From contig CP145419.1 of the NCBI GenBank assembly GCA_036867785.1, positions 62,001-126,000 on the forward strand: a stretch of DNA of 64,000 nucleotides, in the 5' to 3' direction. Positions 32,922 through 42,830 of this stretch are shown here, piece by piece. The notes beneath the pieces are model-generated. The model ran no database searches and was not told the DNA's origin. It saw nothing but the letters and a program-made list of their open reading frames with translations. Both the position numbers and the translations under genes were made by a program. This stretch comes from Plasmodiophora brassicae. Its lineage: Eukaryota > Endomyxa: Phytomyxea > Phytomyxea > Plasmodiophorida. The stretch's first letter is position 1, and each line of letters begins with the position of its first letter.

Positions 32922-33902
32922 TGCACCGTAATCTGCCCCGCAGCCAACGGATCGGCGTCTCCACGGATCTGCAATGGACAAGTTGTAGAATGGGTACCCG
33001 TTTCGTACGGGTCCCCCTTGAACGGCGAATCCTGACCGCACAACTGCCGGCAGGCGCAGCTGCGCACGGCCAGAAATGGCGTTCGCAGTCCGCGAAATTG
33101 GGCAGGTCGACGCCGGTACGACACGTGGCTCTTGCGTCTTCCCATGGGCATATTATTGGCCCGTCGCGGCGGATGTCGCCACTGTGCATTCGGGTATCGT
33201 TCATCATCAGGACCTCGCACCGGGGAACAGACTGGTACCATTACGTACGGGCAAATAACCCGCGCACATGTGTGCTCCGCGGCCGTATCCAACTGTGTGC
33301 AGGTGGTTATCTGACATGACGTTGCGCTTTCGGGGGATAACGGGACTTGACGTTTCGCCTTACGGGGAGGGGACATTGACGGCTGTCTGCGGCTTCGGGG
33401 GCCGACGGGGCTTGACGTTTCGCCTTAGGGGAAGGGGCAATGACGGCTGCCTTATGGGCAATGCGGACCCGTTGGCGTCCGGCACGTTGACGTGAGCACG
33501 GCACTGCAACCGGCGGCTCGGCACATAGGCATCGTTCCTCATCACGACTACTATGACATGACGTGCGGCGCTCAAGCCATTCTGGACGTCTTCCTACGTT
33601 CGCCGGAGGCGCCATTTCGTCGGCAGTGCCTGGCGCAATGCCACGCGGACAGTCCCTGCAGCATAGACGACATCGGGACCGACGTCTACTGTTCAGTAGC
33701 AGAGATGAGCCTTGCGCCCTTTGCCCTTCTGAGACTGTCATGCCATGCCCGGCGGTTTATCCAGTGCCTAGGAATGGCGTTTAGCGGTGTGACAACAAAC
33801 GGTTTGGGTCAGGGTGAGGTGTTGGTCTTGATGATCTCCTGCATGACTGGTGTTTATACGAATTATTACATTGGTCCTGAACACTACGCCGTTGTTACAC
33901 GA
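32922..33902. repeat. Repeated spacer upstream of kinase copy 5
   Basis: Same family as the spacers of copies 4 and 6. It contains an extra internal direct repeat: the block GGGCTTGACGTTTCGCCTTA occurs around 33345 and again around 33409. At about 33770-33823 it carries a copy of the last codons of the gene that ends at 36454. Confidence 0.78.
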
Positions 33903-35699
33903 TCATAGCCATTTATGAAGCACGGACGCGAGGTCGGCCACGGTGAACGGTTTCGCCAGCACGTCGTTCATGCCAGAACGAAGGCACATCTCGCGATCCC
34001 GGTACATGGCGCTGGCCGTCATGGCGATGATGGGAACCGGGAACGGGTTGCCGGATCGGGATTCGATGTTGCGTAGGGCGATGGTGGCGCCACAACCATC
34101 GAGTTCCGGCATCTGGCAGTCCATCAGGATGAGGTCCACCGGCCCCGACGTTTCGAATTTTGATACCGCCTCCTTCCCGTTGCATGCAAGAAGCACTCTC
34201 CGGCAGCCGAGGGTGAACAGCTGTCTGGACACCAATCGCAGTATGATTGCGTTGTCGTCGACAACGAGTACGCGTTTGCCTGCTGTCGGCACCCTGCCGC
34301 CACACCTCGGGCTGGGATTAGGAACGCTGGTACGACCGGCTTCTCCAACGTGATCGACGACTCCGAACGGGATGTCGACGCAGAAGACGGAACCCTGATC
34401 GACGACGCTCTGGACGCCGATCTGCCCATTCATCATCTCGACCACGGTCTTGACGATGTGTAGGCCGAGGCCGGTGCCGCCGTACCTCCTCGTATCCGAC
34501 GAATCCACCTGGAAGAACGGGGTAAATAGGCCCGCCAGGTCTTGCTGGTCGATCCCGATCCCGCTATCAGCGACTTGGAACCTGATTCGGACGGTCTGGT
34601 CACCGGCATCTCGGGATTTCACGCGGCTGACGTTCAAGGTGACACCGCCGGCATCGGTGAACTTGATGGCGTTGTTGAGCAGGTTCGTCAGTACCTGCCG
34701 TAGGCGATTCGAGTCGCCACGCACCAGCACCGGCACGTCGTCATCGATCACGACACGGAACGGTAGGGATTTCAGCTGCGCCTGGCCTTGAAGTAGATGT
34801 TGACATTTGCTGACCACCTTGCGAATTAGGAACGGGGCCTGCTCGAGGACGACCTTGCCGGCTTCCAGTTTCGACACGTCGAGAAGGTCGTTGACCAGAG
34901 TGTGGAGAACGCGTGCCGAATCACCGATCAGGTTGACAAGGTCGGTCTGGTCGTCCGAGAGAGGCGTCGCGCTGAGAAGGTCGGTGAAGCCGACGATGCC
35001 AGTCAGGGGTGTGCGCAACTCGTGGCTGATCGTCGCGACCAACGTCGATTTGCTGTTGGATGCCTCGATGGCCTTGTCCCGTGCTTCAGTCAGCTCAGCG
35101 TTCATCTTGTCCATCTCCAAGGCCTGCTGCTGGACCTGCTCGGCACGTTGCAGCACCTCCCACTCCATACGGCGCGCCGTCTCCTCGGCACCGACCCGTC
35201 GCCGCTTCTCTTTTTCGAAGGACGCCTCGCGATCACGAGCGATAATTAACTCAGTGACATCCTCACAGCGAATAACGATGTTGATCAGGTCGCCTGTGTT
35301 CGAATCCAGGACGGGGCAACCAACGCCGGACCAGTATCTCGTTTCGAACTGGCCGTCAGCGTTCCTAAGGTCATATTTCTGGACGGCCATCGAGTGCGAC
35401 TTGCGGTGTTCCAGGACGTACTTCAGCGACGCGCGCACGGTGCGGACGCCATCGGCGGATGGATCACTGGGATTGTCGGGGAACACGTCGAACAGATATC
35501 GTCCAATGATGTTCTCTCTGCGTGTCATCGTTGCTTCCAGGAACGCATCGCTCGCCGCCGTGATGCACAGGTTCATGTCCAGGACGACGCATCGGTCCGG
35601 AATCGCCTGGAATATGAGGCGATAGTTGACGGCTGCCGGTTCGGCGGCCGCTTTACCGACGCATGGTATTCTGACTGTGCGACGTTTCCAGAGCGGCAT
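33903..35699 (-). CDS. Hybrid histidine kinase, copy 6 (PAS-HisKA-HATPase-REC)
   Basis: Single exon, 598 residues from MPLWKRR at 35699. Intact motifs: SHELRTPLTG, RLRQVLTNLLNNAIKF, DSGIGI, GGTGLGLHI, LVVDDNAIILRLV, LMDCQMPELDG and AKPF. Its HisKA-to-receiver half is nearly identical to copy 4. Its PAS domain is somewhat more divergent (RYLFDVFPDNPSDPSADGVR kept; ITAASDAFLEATMTRRENII differs), which is where ligand choice would be expected to change. This copy is the distal end of the array. Confidence 0.92.
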   Translation of the reverse strand: MPLWKRRTVRIPCVGKAAAEPAAVNYRLIFQAIPDRCVVLDMNLCITAASDAFLEATMTRRENIIGRYLFDVFPDNPSDPSADGVRTVRASLKYVLEHRKSHSMAVQKYDLRNADGQFETRYWSGVGCPVLDSNTGDLINIVIRCEDVTELIIARDREASFEKEKRRRVGAEETARRMEWEVLQRAEQVQQQALEMDKMNAELTEARDKAIEASNSKSTLVATISHELRTPLTGIVGFTDLLSATPLSDDQTDLVNLIGDSARVLHTLVNDLLDVSKLEAGKVVLEQAPFLIRKVVSKCQHLLQGQAQLKSLPFRVVIDDDVPVLVRGDSNRLRQVLTNLLNNAIKFTDAGGVTLNVSRVKSRDAGDQTVRIRFQVADSGIGIDQQDLAGLFTPFFQVDSSDTRRYGGTGLGLHIVKTVVEMMNGQIGVQSVVDQGSVFCVDIPFGVVDHVGEAGRTSVPNPSPRCGGRVPTAGKRVLVVDDNAIILRLVSRQLFTLGCRRVLLACNGKEAVSKFETSGPVDLILMDCQMPELDGCGATIALRNIESRSGNPFPVPIIAMTASAMYRDREMCLRSGMNDVLAKPFTVADLASVLHKWL

Positions 35700-36453
35700 T
35701 GCACTGTAATCTGCCCCGCAGCCAACGGATCGACGTCTCCACTGGTCTGCAATGGACAAGGTGTAGAATGGGGTATCCGTTCCGTACTGGTCGCCCTTGA
35801 ACGGCGAATCCTGGCCGCACAAATGCCGGCAGGCGCAGCTGCGTTCGGCCAGAAATAGCGTTCGCAGTCCGCGAATTTGGGAAGGTCGACGCCGGTGCGC
35901 ACCCGTGCCGCTTGCGCCCTTCTTCCCATAGAAATATTATTTGTCCGTCGCCGCGGATGTCGCCACTGTGCATTCGGGTATCGTTCATCGGGACCTGGCA
36001 CCGGGGAAGAGGCTCGGACCATTACGTATGGGCAAAGAACCCGCACGTAGGTGGTTATCTGACAGGACGTTGCGCTTTCGGGGGACAACGGGGCTTGACG
36101 TTTCGCCGGAGAGGGACAATGGCGGCTGTGCCTTATGGGCAATGCGGGCCCGTTGGCGCCCGGCACGTTGACGTGAGCACGGCTGAAGTGGGCACTGCAA
36201 CCGGCGGCCAGGCACATTGGCATCGTTCCACGTCACGACTACTATGATATGACGCGCGACGCTCAAGCCATTCTGGACGTCTTCCTACGTCCGCCAGAGG
36301 CGCCATTTCGTCGGCAGTGTCTGGCGCAATGCTAGACGGGCAGCGCCTACAGCATCCCCAGCCGACGTCATCGGGACCGGCGTCTACCGCTCAGTAGCAG
36401 AGCTGAGCCTTGCGGCCGTTGCCTTCTGGGAGTGCCATGCCATGCCCGGCGGT
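35700..36453. repeat. Repeated spacer upstream of kinase copy 6
   Basis: Matches the spacers upstream of copies 4 and 5. The match runs past this interval to about 36520, into the coding end of the neighbouring gene, which marks the edge of the duplicated unit. Confidence 0.78.
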
Positions 36454-37221
36454 TTATCCAGTGCCTAGGAATGGCTGTTTGAGCGGTGTGACAACAAACG
36501 GTTTGGGTCGGGGTGAGGTTTCCAGGAGGACCCGGAGCTGCCGGCGTTCCTCCCTGATCTGGTCCCTGGTGAGGGATTGACCAGTGGCCATCAGGAGCGG
36601 GGCTCGCCCGCCCAGTTTCGTCACTGCTGTGTGCCATGGTTGCACTGTGGGCGCTGCTGCGCGCTTCCGCTGCCGCCGCGTCTCCTGCGAGCGCAACGCG
36701 TCGGTGTCGACGGCGGGCATGAACAGAGTCGGGCCGAACAGGCCGAAATGCAGCCCTTTGGGGGATGGGTTCGCACACCGCCATGTAGGTCTGTTGCTCC
36801 TCCTTGGGTTTGCTCGCAGGTTGGACGTCGACGCCGCACGTCGGCTGGGCGTTCGGGCGCCCTCTTCGGCCATGTTCACGAAACCGGTCTCCCAGCGCAT
36901 CTTACGGCGAGGTGGTGCTACTGCGAATGGGTGCTTACCGCCGATCAGGGCGACGTGCGCCTTGTGCCGCTCGATCTCCTCCTGGTGCAGGCGCTCCAGG
37001 TCGTCATCCGTGATGGGCGATATGAAGTCGAACGAGCGGAACAGTTTCCGGCTGCAAGGCGACCCGCAGCGCCAGGCGACCGGAGCAGACCGCCCTCGCG
37101 GTTTCGGCGCAGTCGAACGCTCCTTCGATCGCGAGCGACGCCGTGACCGCGACCTGGCCGCCTTGCGCGACCCGCCTGCACCGGCCACCGCCATCGATGC
37201 CAACCTGAGCAGAGATACCAA
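36454..37221 (-). CDS. Unrecognised basic protein with an arginine/serine-rich N terminus
   Basis: Single open frame of 255 residues; 37194 is a second possible start. Residues about 15-45 are rich in RS dipeptides (SRKAARSRSRRRSRSKERS). The middle is the best-conserved-looking part: DFISPITDDDLERLHQEEIE and HKAHVALIGGKHPFAV. Later segments include WETGFVNMAEEGARTPSRR and LHFGLFGPTLFMP. I do not recognise the family. The last 20 or so residues (PKPFVVTPLKQPFLGTG) are encoded by DNA that also occurs in the kinase spacer at 33770-33823, so the present C terminus may be a by-product of the duplication or the source of it. It shares a short divergent promoter with the TFIIH gene. Confidence 0.55.
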   Translation of the reverse strand: MVSLLRLASMAVAGAGGSRKAARSRSRRRSRSKERSTAPKPRGRSAPVAWRCGSPCSRKLFRSFDFISPITDDDLERLHQEEIERHKAHVALIGGKHPFAVAPPRRKMRWETGFVNMAEEGARTPSRRAASTSNLRANPRRSNRPTWRCANPSPKGLHFGLFGPTLFMPAVDTDALRSQETRRQRKRAAAPTVQPWHTAVTKLGGRAPLLMATGQSLTRDQIREERRQLRVLLETSPRPKPFVVTPLKQPFLGTG

Positions 37222-37453
37222 TCAGTCTGGGGGGCACGCGCGCCAAACAATATCAACGGCGCCGAACGTTCATTGCCCAGGCGGGACGGTCTGTCGAGCG
37301 CAGACGGCACAGTACATACCAATAGTGCGCATGTGCAGTCGCGGTGTTTGGCGGCAGTGCTGCGCCCGCGACTGGATCGGGAGGCAGTGAGCCCGGCGAC
37401 GGTGTTGCGCCCGGTGCGCGTGACGTCTTGCCGGCCGTCTTGCCGTTCGGCCA
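37222..37453. promoter_or_regulatory. Divergent promoter region
   Basis: 232 bases between the starts of the basic protein (-) and TFIIH p34 (+). No known element recognised. Confidence 0.4.
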
Positions 37454-38486
37454 ATGTCGAATGGGACGGACGTGTCCGACCCCGACCTCCTCGTCTGCAT
37501 TGTCGAGTGCGGGCCGGTGGCCTGGGTCGACGCCGAGCGTGCCCACCCGTCCGTCTCGCTGGCCCGGACGCTGCACGACCTGGCCGTCTTCCTGAACGCG
37601 TTCCGAGGTCCGCATTGTTTGGCCGCACTCGCTGACGTTGGCCCTCTGACCGTGTACCTCGTGTCCAGCGCTTCAGGCCAGCAACCGCCTCGTCGTCATT
37701 GCGTCCCATCCAGTGCGGAACGACGTCTTGTTCTCGGATCTGGCACCGACGAACGTCGAGCCCGCGATGGCGCATTCGATTCTGGATCGGATTCGGTCGC
37801 TGCCGACAACGGGCCTGTCCGAGGCGGCCTCGCTGCTGAGTGGCGCGATGTCGCTGGCGATGTGTATCGTGCGGCGCCTGCAGGCCGACCAGCGCAACCT
37901 GCACGCCCGCCTCCTCGTCGTCCATACGGGGCGGGACGCGCCCGCCCAGTACACATCGACCATGAACTGTATCTTCTCGGCCCAGAAACTGACCGTCCCC
38001 GTTGACGCCGTCGTCCTGGGCGCCAGCGACTCCCTTCTCATGCAGCAGGCGTCGCACCTGACCGGCGGCGTCTACAACCGGGTTGGCGATCCCGGCGCCG
38101 ACCTGCTCGCTGTCCTGTTCACGCTCTTCCTGCCCGGCGCCTTCGACCGCACCGTCCTGGCCATGCCGCACCAGTCGCAGATCGACTACCGCGCCACCTG
38201 CTTCTGCCATCGCACCGTCCAGAACACGGGGTACACCTGCCCCGTCTGTCTGTCAGGTACGTGTGCGCGCCCAGGCACGCCGCCCGCCCGCCCGTCATTG
38301 CCGCTGACGTGTATGCCAACAGTCTTCTGCAAGCCGGAGCTATCGTGCCCCACCTGTCGCACCAGGTTCGCCGCGCCCCCGTTTATGCACTATGGCTGGT
38401 TCCGGCTCATGACGTGCTGTGCCAGGTTTCCCAGGATGCCGCGAAGGGCGCGAGCCCCGTTTGCCAGCACGCCCGCGCCGTCCTAG
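37454..38486 (+). CDS. GTF2H3: TFIIH core subunit p34 (TFB4)
   Basis: Subunit of the TFIIH core used in RNA polymerase II initiation and nucleotide-excision repair. Three exons, 37454-37607, 37669-38256 and 38323-38486, give 301 residues. The vWA-like fold is readable: LLVCIVECGPVAWV, NRLVVIASHPVRNDVLF, LLVVHTGRDAPAQYTSTMNC and IFSAQKLTVPVDAVVLGAS, then SLLMQQASHLTGGVY. The C terminus has the C4 zinc module YRATCFCHRTV...YTCPVCLS and, after the second intron, VFCKPELSCPTCRTRF. The 66-base second intron is a multiple of three without a stop, so an unspliced form would read through with 22 extra residues between two zinc ligands. Human p34 is 308 residues. Confidence 0.92.
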
Positions 38487-38793
38487 GCGCCCGTGTGATT
38501 GGGACCCGCGATTTCGAAAGATATTCTGGTTGCCTGCATGGTACTCGAGGGTCACAGCTTCACACACACAACGCACACACACGCGCGTCCCGATGACGCG
38601 GCCGACATCGGATCGCCTGACCGGGACGTTCAGGCGGCGGCCGATGGGCGGCGGCGACGTCGAGCGGCGGTCGCCTTGCCGGCGGTCGGACGTGTGGCCC
38701 GAGACGAGACCGCACGGCGAAGGGTCGCCACCGGTACACGCGCAGGCGCTTCCCGTCGTCGTCGTTAGCCCACGACGCCGCCACCAGTTGGAC

Positions 38794-40899
38794 ATGGCGG
38801 CCGGGTTCGTCGACGTTGGCCCCGACCTGCTTCCCGCGGCGCAGAGCGCCCGGGAGTACGTTCGGTCGCATCACACCGAGGCCGAGCTGGACCTGCTCGC
38901 CATCCAGCGCCGCTGCCAGGCGCTGGGCGACGATCGCCCGCACCGGGAGGTCGTCCGCCCCGTCCTGCACCTGCTCGCCAAGGTCGCCCGCCGGGTTGGC
39001 CCCTACCGCCACGTTGTCGAGCGGATCGGCGCGATCCTCGAGCGGGGCGTGTTCGACCCGGCGACCCGCATGATGTTCTACGAGATCGCCCACACGTCGC
39101 GCTGCGAGCTGGCGTCCATGCGGGTCGACATGGAGTCGGCGCGCGCCCGCCTGCGCGACGTTGCCGATCGGGAGCGCGACGCCCACCACCTGGTCGTCCA
39201 GATGCAGGAGGCGCTCGCCGAGGCGAACGCCCGCGTCCGCGTCCTCGAGGTGCAGGCCCGGCAGCGCGATGCGATCGTCGGGCGGCAACGGGCGATGCTG
39301 GAGGCGGCGCAGGAGTCGGTCGACGCCCTGGAGCGGCAGCTGCACGACGCCGGCCAGCACGACGTGATGAACGGCGCCCTGAGGAAGCAGGTCGCCGACC
39401 TGCAGCAGCAGACGGCGCGCCAGGCCCGGGAGACGCTCGAGGCGCTCGAGCTCCTGCAGCAGGCCAACGAGCAGAACGCCGCCCTGCAGAGCGAGGTGGC
39501 CGAGTTGCGATCGCGGCCCCGGCGACGATCGTCGCGGTCGCGCACGTCGTCGATGATGCCCTGGAGGTTCACGGCGCGCGGCGACGCGCTCCCGAAACCG
39601 TCACCTGGCCAGGGCGACACCGCGCCCGGCGAACGAGGCGCTGCGGCGGGCGGCGGTGCTGCGACGACCGGGTCGGAGCCGGAGGCGCCGCTGACGCCCC
39701 GCCCGAACTGGGCGCGCGTCGCCCAGGAGACGCACCTGGACGTGGACCTGCTGTCGACGCAGGACGCCGTCCAGGCGCTGGTCGACGAGTTGCACGCCCG
39801 GCACCAGCGCGTCCGCATGCTGGAGCGCGAGGACAGCCTGCAGCTGGAGGAGATCGAGAACGAGCGCCTGGCCAAGGCGACCTACATGGACGACAAGACG
39901 ACGTGGCACCAGGGGCTGGGTACGGGCGACGCGGTGCCCAAGTACCTGAGGGTGGCGGGCCCGGTGCGCCGCCGCGTCCTCAGCAAGCGGCAGACGGAGG
40001 CGATCGTCCGGGAGGTGTGGCACATGAAGAAGGCGTACGACCGGCAGCATGGGGCGACCAGCCGCCTCGCCGACTACTTCTACACGTACCTGTCGTTGAA
40101 GCACGGGGCGACGACGGCGCTGCAGGAATGGGGGTACAGCCTGACCGAGGCGCTGAAGGCGTTCCGGTACGACGCCGACATCTACCTGTTCGACCTGATC
40201 CTGAGCGGCGAGGTCAGCGAGGACGTGTACGATGACCAGCGGCAGATGGTGGCCAAGCTGATGGACGCGTGCGCCCAGCAGGACACGAAGAAGACGGGGA
40301 CGATCAGCAGGCGCGACTTCATCCGGGTCCTGCTGCGCCAGTTCCCCGGCAAGCCCAAGGCGCACCTGCGCGCCCTGGACCGCTCCCTGGAGCAGGTCGC
40401 CAAGGAGTCGGGGGTCGTCCACTACGTGAAGCTGTTCGAGGAGGACCGCGACGGCGACCAGGGCCCGTTCGCCGAGGCGCTCAGGGACCAGCAGCTCCAG
40501 GAGATCATGCAGCTGCACAAGGAGATGAAGGACGCGCTGGAGCGGGAGGGCGCCGGCGAGGCGCTGACGGCCGCCCAGGTCCGGCGCGCGCTGCTCAGCG
40601 TCGACAGGAAGCTGCCGAGGAAGGAGGTGAACCAGATCCTGGAGGACGTGTTCGCCCTGCCCTGGAAGAGGATCGGGAAGCGGACCGCCGACGCCCAGCA
40701 CGTCATCAGGACGATCAAGAGCAAGGGTGTGCACAAGCGGCATTCCAGGAAGGCAAACGACGACGGCGTGGGCGCCCACGAGGACTACGAGGCCGACATG
40801 GCGGAGGCCGACAACGAGGTACGGCCCGCGGACGACGACCCCGACGACGACGACGAGTCGGACGCAGCCGAAACGCCCGCACCCGGCACAACAAACTAG
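38794..40899 (+). CDS. Coiled-coil / EF-hand protein resembling TSNAXIP1
   Basis: Single exon of 701 residues; the frame is open further upstream (to 38419) but without protein-like composition. Residues about 15-110 form a helical domain (LDLLAIQRRCQALG ... VVRPVLHLLAKVARRVGPYR) similar in layout to the TSNAXIP1 N-terminal domain. A long coiled coil follows (about 110-240). The middle has the most distinctive block: TWHQGLGTGDAVPKYLRVAG, then VRRRVLSKRQTEAIVREVWH and RLADYFYTYLSLKHG. One EF-hand-like loop (DTKKTGTISRRDF) lies near residue 497. The C terminus is very acidic (DDDPDDDDESD). TSNAXIP1-type proteins are linked to cilia and sperm flagella. Gene reality is certain; the family call is moderate. 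Confidence 0.65.
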   Translation: MAAGFVDVGPDLLPAAQSAREYVRSHHTEAELDLLAIQRRCQALGDDRPHREVVRPVLHLLAKVARRVGPYRHVVERIGAILERGVFDPATRMMFYEIAHTSRCELASMRVDMESARARLRDVADRERDAHHLVVQMQEALAEANARVRVLEVQARQRDAIVGRQRAMLEAAQESVDALERQLHDAGQHDVMNGALRKQVADLQQQTARQARETLEALELLQQANEQNAALQSEVAELRSRPRRRSSRSRTSSMMPWRFTARGDALPKPSPGQGDTAPGERGAAAGGGAATTGSEPEAPLTPRPNWARVAQETHLDVDLLSTQDAVQALVDELHARHQRVRMLEREDSLQLEEIENERLAKATYMDDKTTWHQGLGTGDAVPKYLRVAGPVRRRVLSKRQTEAIVREVWHMKKAYDRQHGATSRLADYFYTYLSLKHGATTALQEWGYSLTEALKAFRYDADIYLFDLILSGEVSEDVYDDQRQMVAKLMDACAQQDTKKTGTISRRDFIRVLLRQFPGKPKAHLRALDRSLEQVAKESGVVHYVKLFEEDRDGDQGPFAEALRDQQLQEIMQLHKEMKDALEREGAGEALTAAQVRRALLSVDRKLPRKEVNQILEDVFALPWKRIGKRTADAQHVIRTIKSKGVHKRHSRKANDDGVGAHEDYEADMAEADNEVRPADDDPDDDDESDAAETPAPGTTN

Positions 40900-41011
40900 G
40901 AGCAATCAGTAGCCATACGTGACGACGACTCGCTGGCCTGGTGTGTCGCTCTGCTGCTGCCGACACACACGAGTTGCCCCACTGGGAGCGAACGGCGCGG
41001 ATCCCGATCGG

Positions 41012-42113
41012 TCAGCGTATAATGACATGGCTGGGTTCGGCTTTGGCGATGTCGGCGGTGAAGCGGCTCAGGTGCGCGGGCACCCGGCGCCAGCCGCCCC
41101 CGATCAGGGCGGCGTACACGATCACCGTCTGCAGCAACGGGAGCAGCAGCAGCGGGTCGGCCAGCGCCTCCATCGTCGGGCTCTGATCCACGGAACTGTG
41201 CCAATCACCACGTCGGTTAACGGGTGACACAAGCGCGACCCCCGAAATGGCGTACCAGGCGAGCAGGTTGTTGAAGGAATGCAGGAGGAGTGGCTCCCAG
41301 ACTGACCCCGTCGCCAGGACCCGCATCGAGTAGAACGAGGCGATCAGGAACGAGACGGCAATTTGCATGCACACTGAGAACGCGGTGGTGAGGCGGGTGG
41401 TGCACAGGAACCCCCCCTGCGGTCGCACGTACCGTAACTGAACGAGTACCGCCCCGCGTTGAAGTTCAGCGCGTGAATGACGCTGAAGAAGAAGCTGGGC
41501 ATGAACACGGCCGCGCGACAATTATCGGGGAGGCGCCGGTGGACGATCAGTTGGAGGATGCCGCGGAACACGATCTCCTCGCGGATGGGCGCAACGATCA
41601 CCAGGTCGACGACCAGGTTCCACCGGACGCTGCCGGACGCGTCCAGCAAATGCTTGACGGACACGATATCGCTACCGAACTGGCGATGCAGGCCATACAG
41701 TGCACAATGCGACACGGCCTGCAACCCCACGAGGACCAGCGCCGCCTTGGTCAGCGACGGCACCCGGTACAGGCCCATCCTGTGGATTCCGCATTGAGGG
41801 TGACGCCAGGCGAACAGCAGCGGGCGACGAACATGTGAAGGAGGCGCGCGATGCTGACGTCGTAGGTGGTGGCCTGCCTGTAGAGCATCCAGGCGAGCAA
41901 CGTGACGCCGGCGCAGACTGCGGCGGCATTGCCGACGGGCCCGTTGCCGAGGTGGGACGCGCGGATCAGCGTCCCCTGCATCGACGCGATGACGACGTAC
42001 TCGACGACCGCGATCAGGCATTCGCTTATTGCCACCGACGACGCCAACGGCAACTCGACCGGGTCGGGCGTGGGCGCCGCAGCGTCGCTCGCCGCGTTCT
42101 TCCTGCGCCCCAT
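41012..42113 (-). CDS. CPBP-family intramembrane metalloprotease (Rce1/CAAX protease-like)
   Basis: Multi-pass membrane protease. The three family motifs are readable: the glutamate pair with arginine (APIREEIVFRGIL, about 41600), the first histidine motif (FFFSVIHALNFNAGRY, about 41480) and the second histidine motif (EPLLLHSFNNLLAWYAI, about 41260). N-terminal hydrophobic segments lie at about 42060-41900. The three parts sit in different frames, so at least two short introns are needed. One should be near 41800 and one near 41420-41440, where a run of seven G/C bases lies at the junction. I could not find a GT-AG pair that joins either cleanly, so a sequencing indel or a non-canonical intron is possible. 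The start at 42113 (MGRRKN) is provisional; 42197 is in frame. Confidence 0.75.
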
Positions 42114-42129
42114 CGACCCAGACGCACAA

Positions 42130-42830
42130 AGTCCGGGGTGATGATCACGTCCACGTTCAAGTTCGGATGCCCCGGGCAGCACCTGATTGGTCGACACGCG
42201 TCGGGCGTCCCTGTGAGGCGCGCGCGCGCCCTTCAGGTCCGCACATGCTGACCAAACATGGTTGACGACACCGACCTATGATGGGAACGTTAGGCCCCCA
42301 GGGCGTTCCTAACGTCCGCTACACGTCTCTATCCGACGTTCCGGAACACGAATTTGACGTCGTCGTTGTCATTGACGTGCAGTCGAATCATCGTGGTGTG
42401 GTCGTCGGGGCGTCTCCGTCATGCCAACGTCCTGCTCGACGTGTGTTTCGACCCGGAGGTTCTGCAGAGCATCGTCGACGCCTGCAACGATGGACACCTT
42501 GCGCCACGTGTGCCCCGGCCGGATACCTTCGCACAGTACACAACATGTGCCGCCAGTGCATGGCAATCGTTTGACGCCCGCGGCAGAGCATCTCGACGCT
42601 GCTCCTTCTGCACGCGTCACAGCACCGTGTCGTCGATGGCGAATCGGCAGCCGTTGGCCGTCCCCAGCACTACAGTTAGGTCAGTACGAGTGGACTTGAC
42701 GGCGTCGACGCACAGGATGATGCAGAGTCGGCGTTCCAAACCCGCTGCATCACGAACCTGTCAGGCATTGACTGACACGCGGGGGGCAATACGCGCCTGT
42801 CCCCGGTCAAACGGTCGCGCGGTTGGTGTA
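42130..42830. other. Spacer, no gene seen
   Basis: About 700 bases between the CPBP protease and the RING-finger gene. Open frames here are short and not family-like. Confidence 0.4.

Noticed and set aside
20210-35699. CRISPR or other short regular repeat array
   Set aside because: The repeats are whole gene units with spacers, not short direct repeats at fixed spacing.
36945-38210. 421-codon minus-strand frame over the TFIIH gene
   Set aside because: Antisense shadow of p34 exons; arginine-rich without structure.
39601-40905. 434-codon minus-strand frame over the coiled-coil/EF-hand gene
   Set aside because: Antisense shadow; valine/leucine pattern results from codon bias on the other strand.
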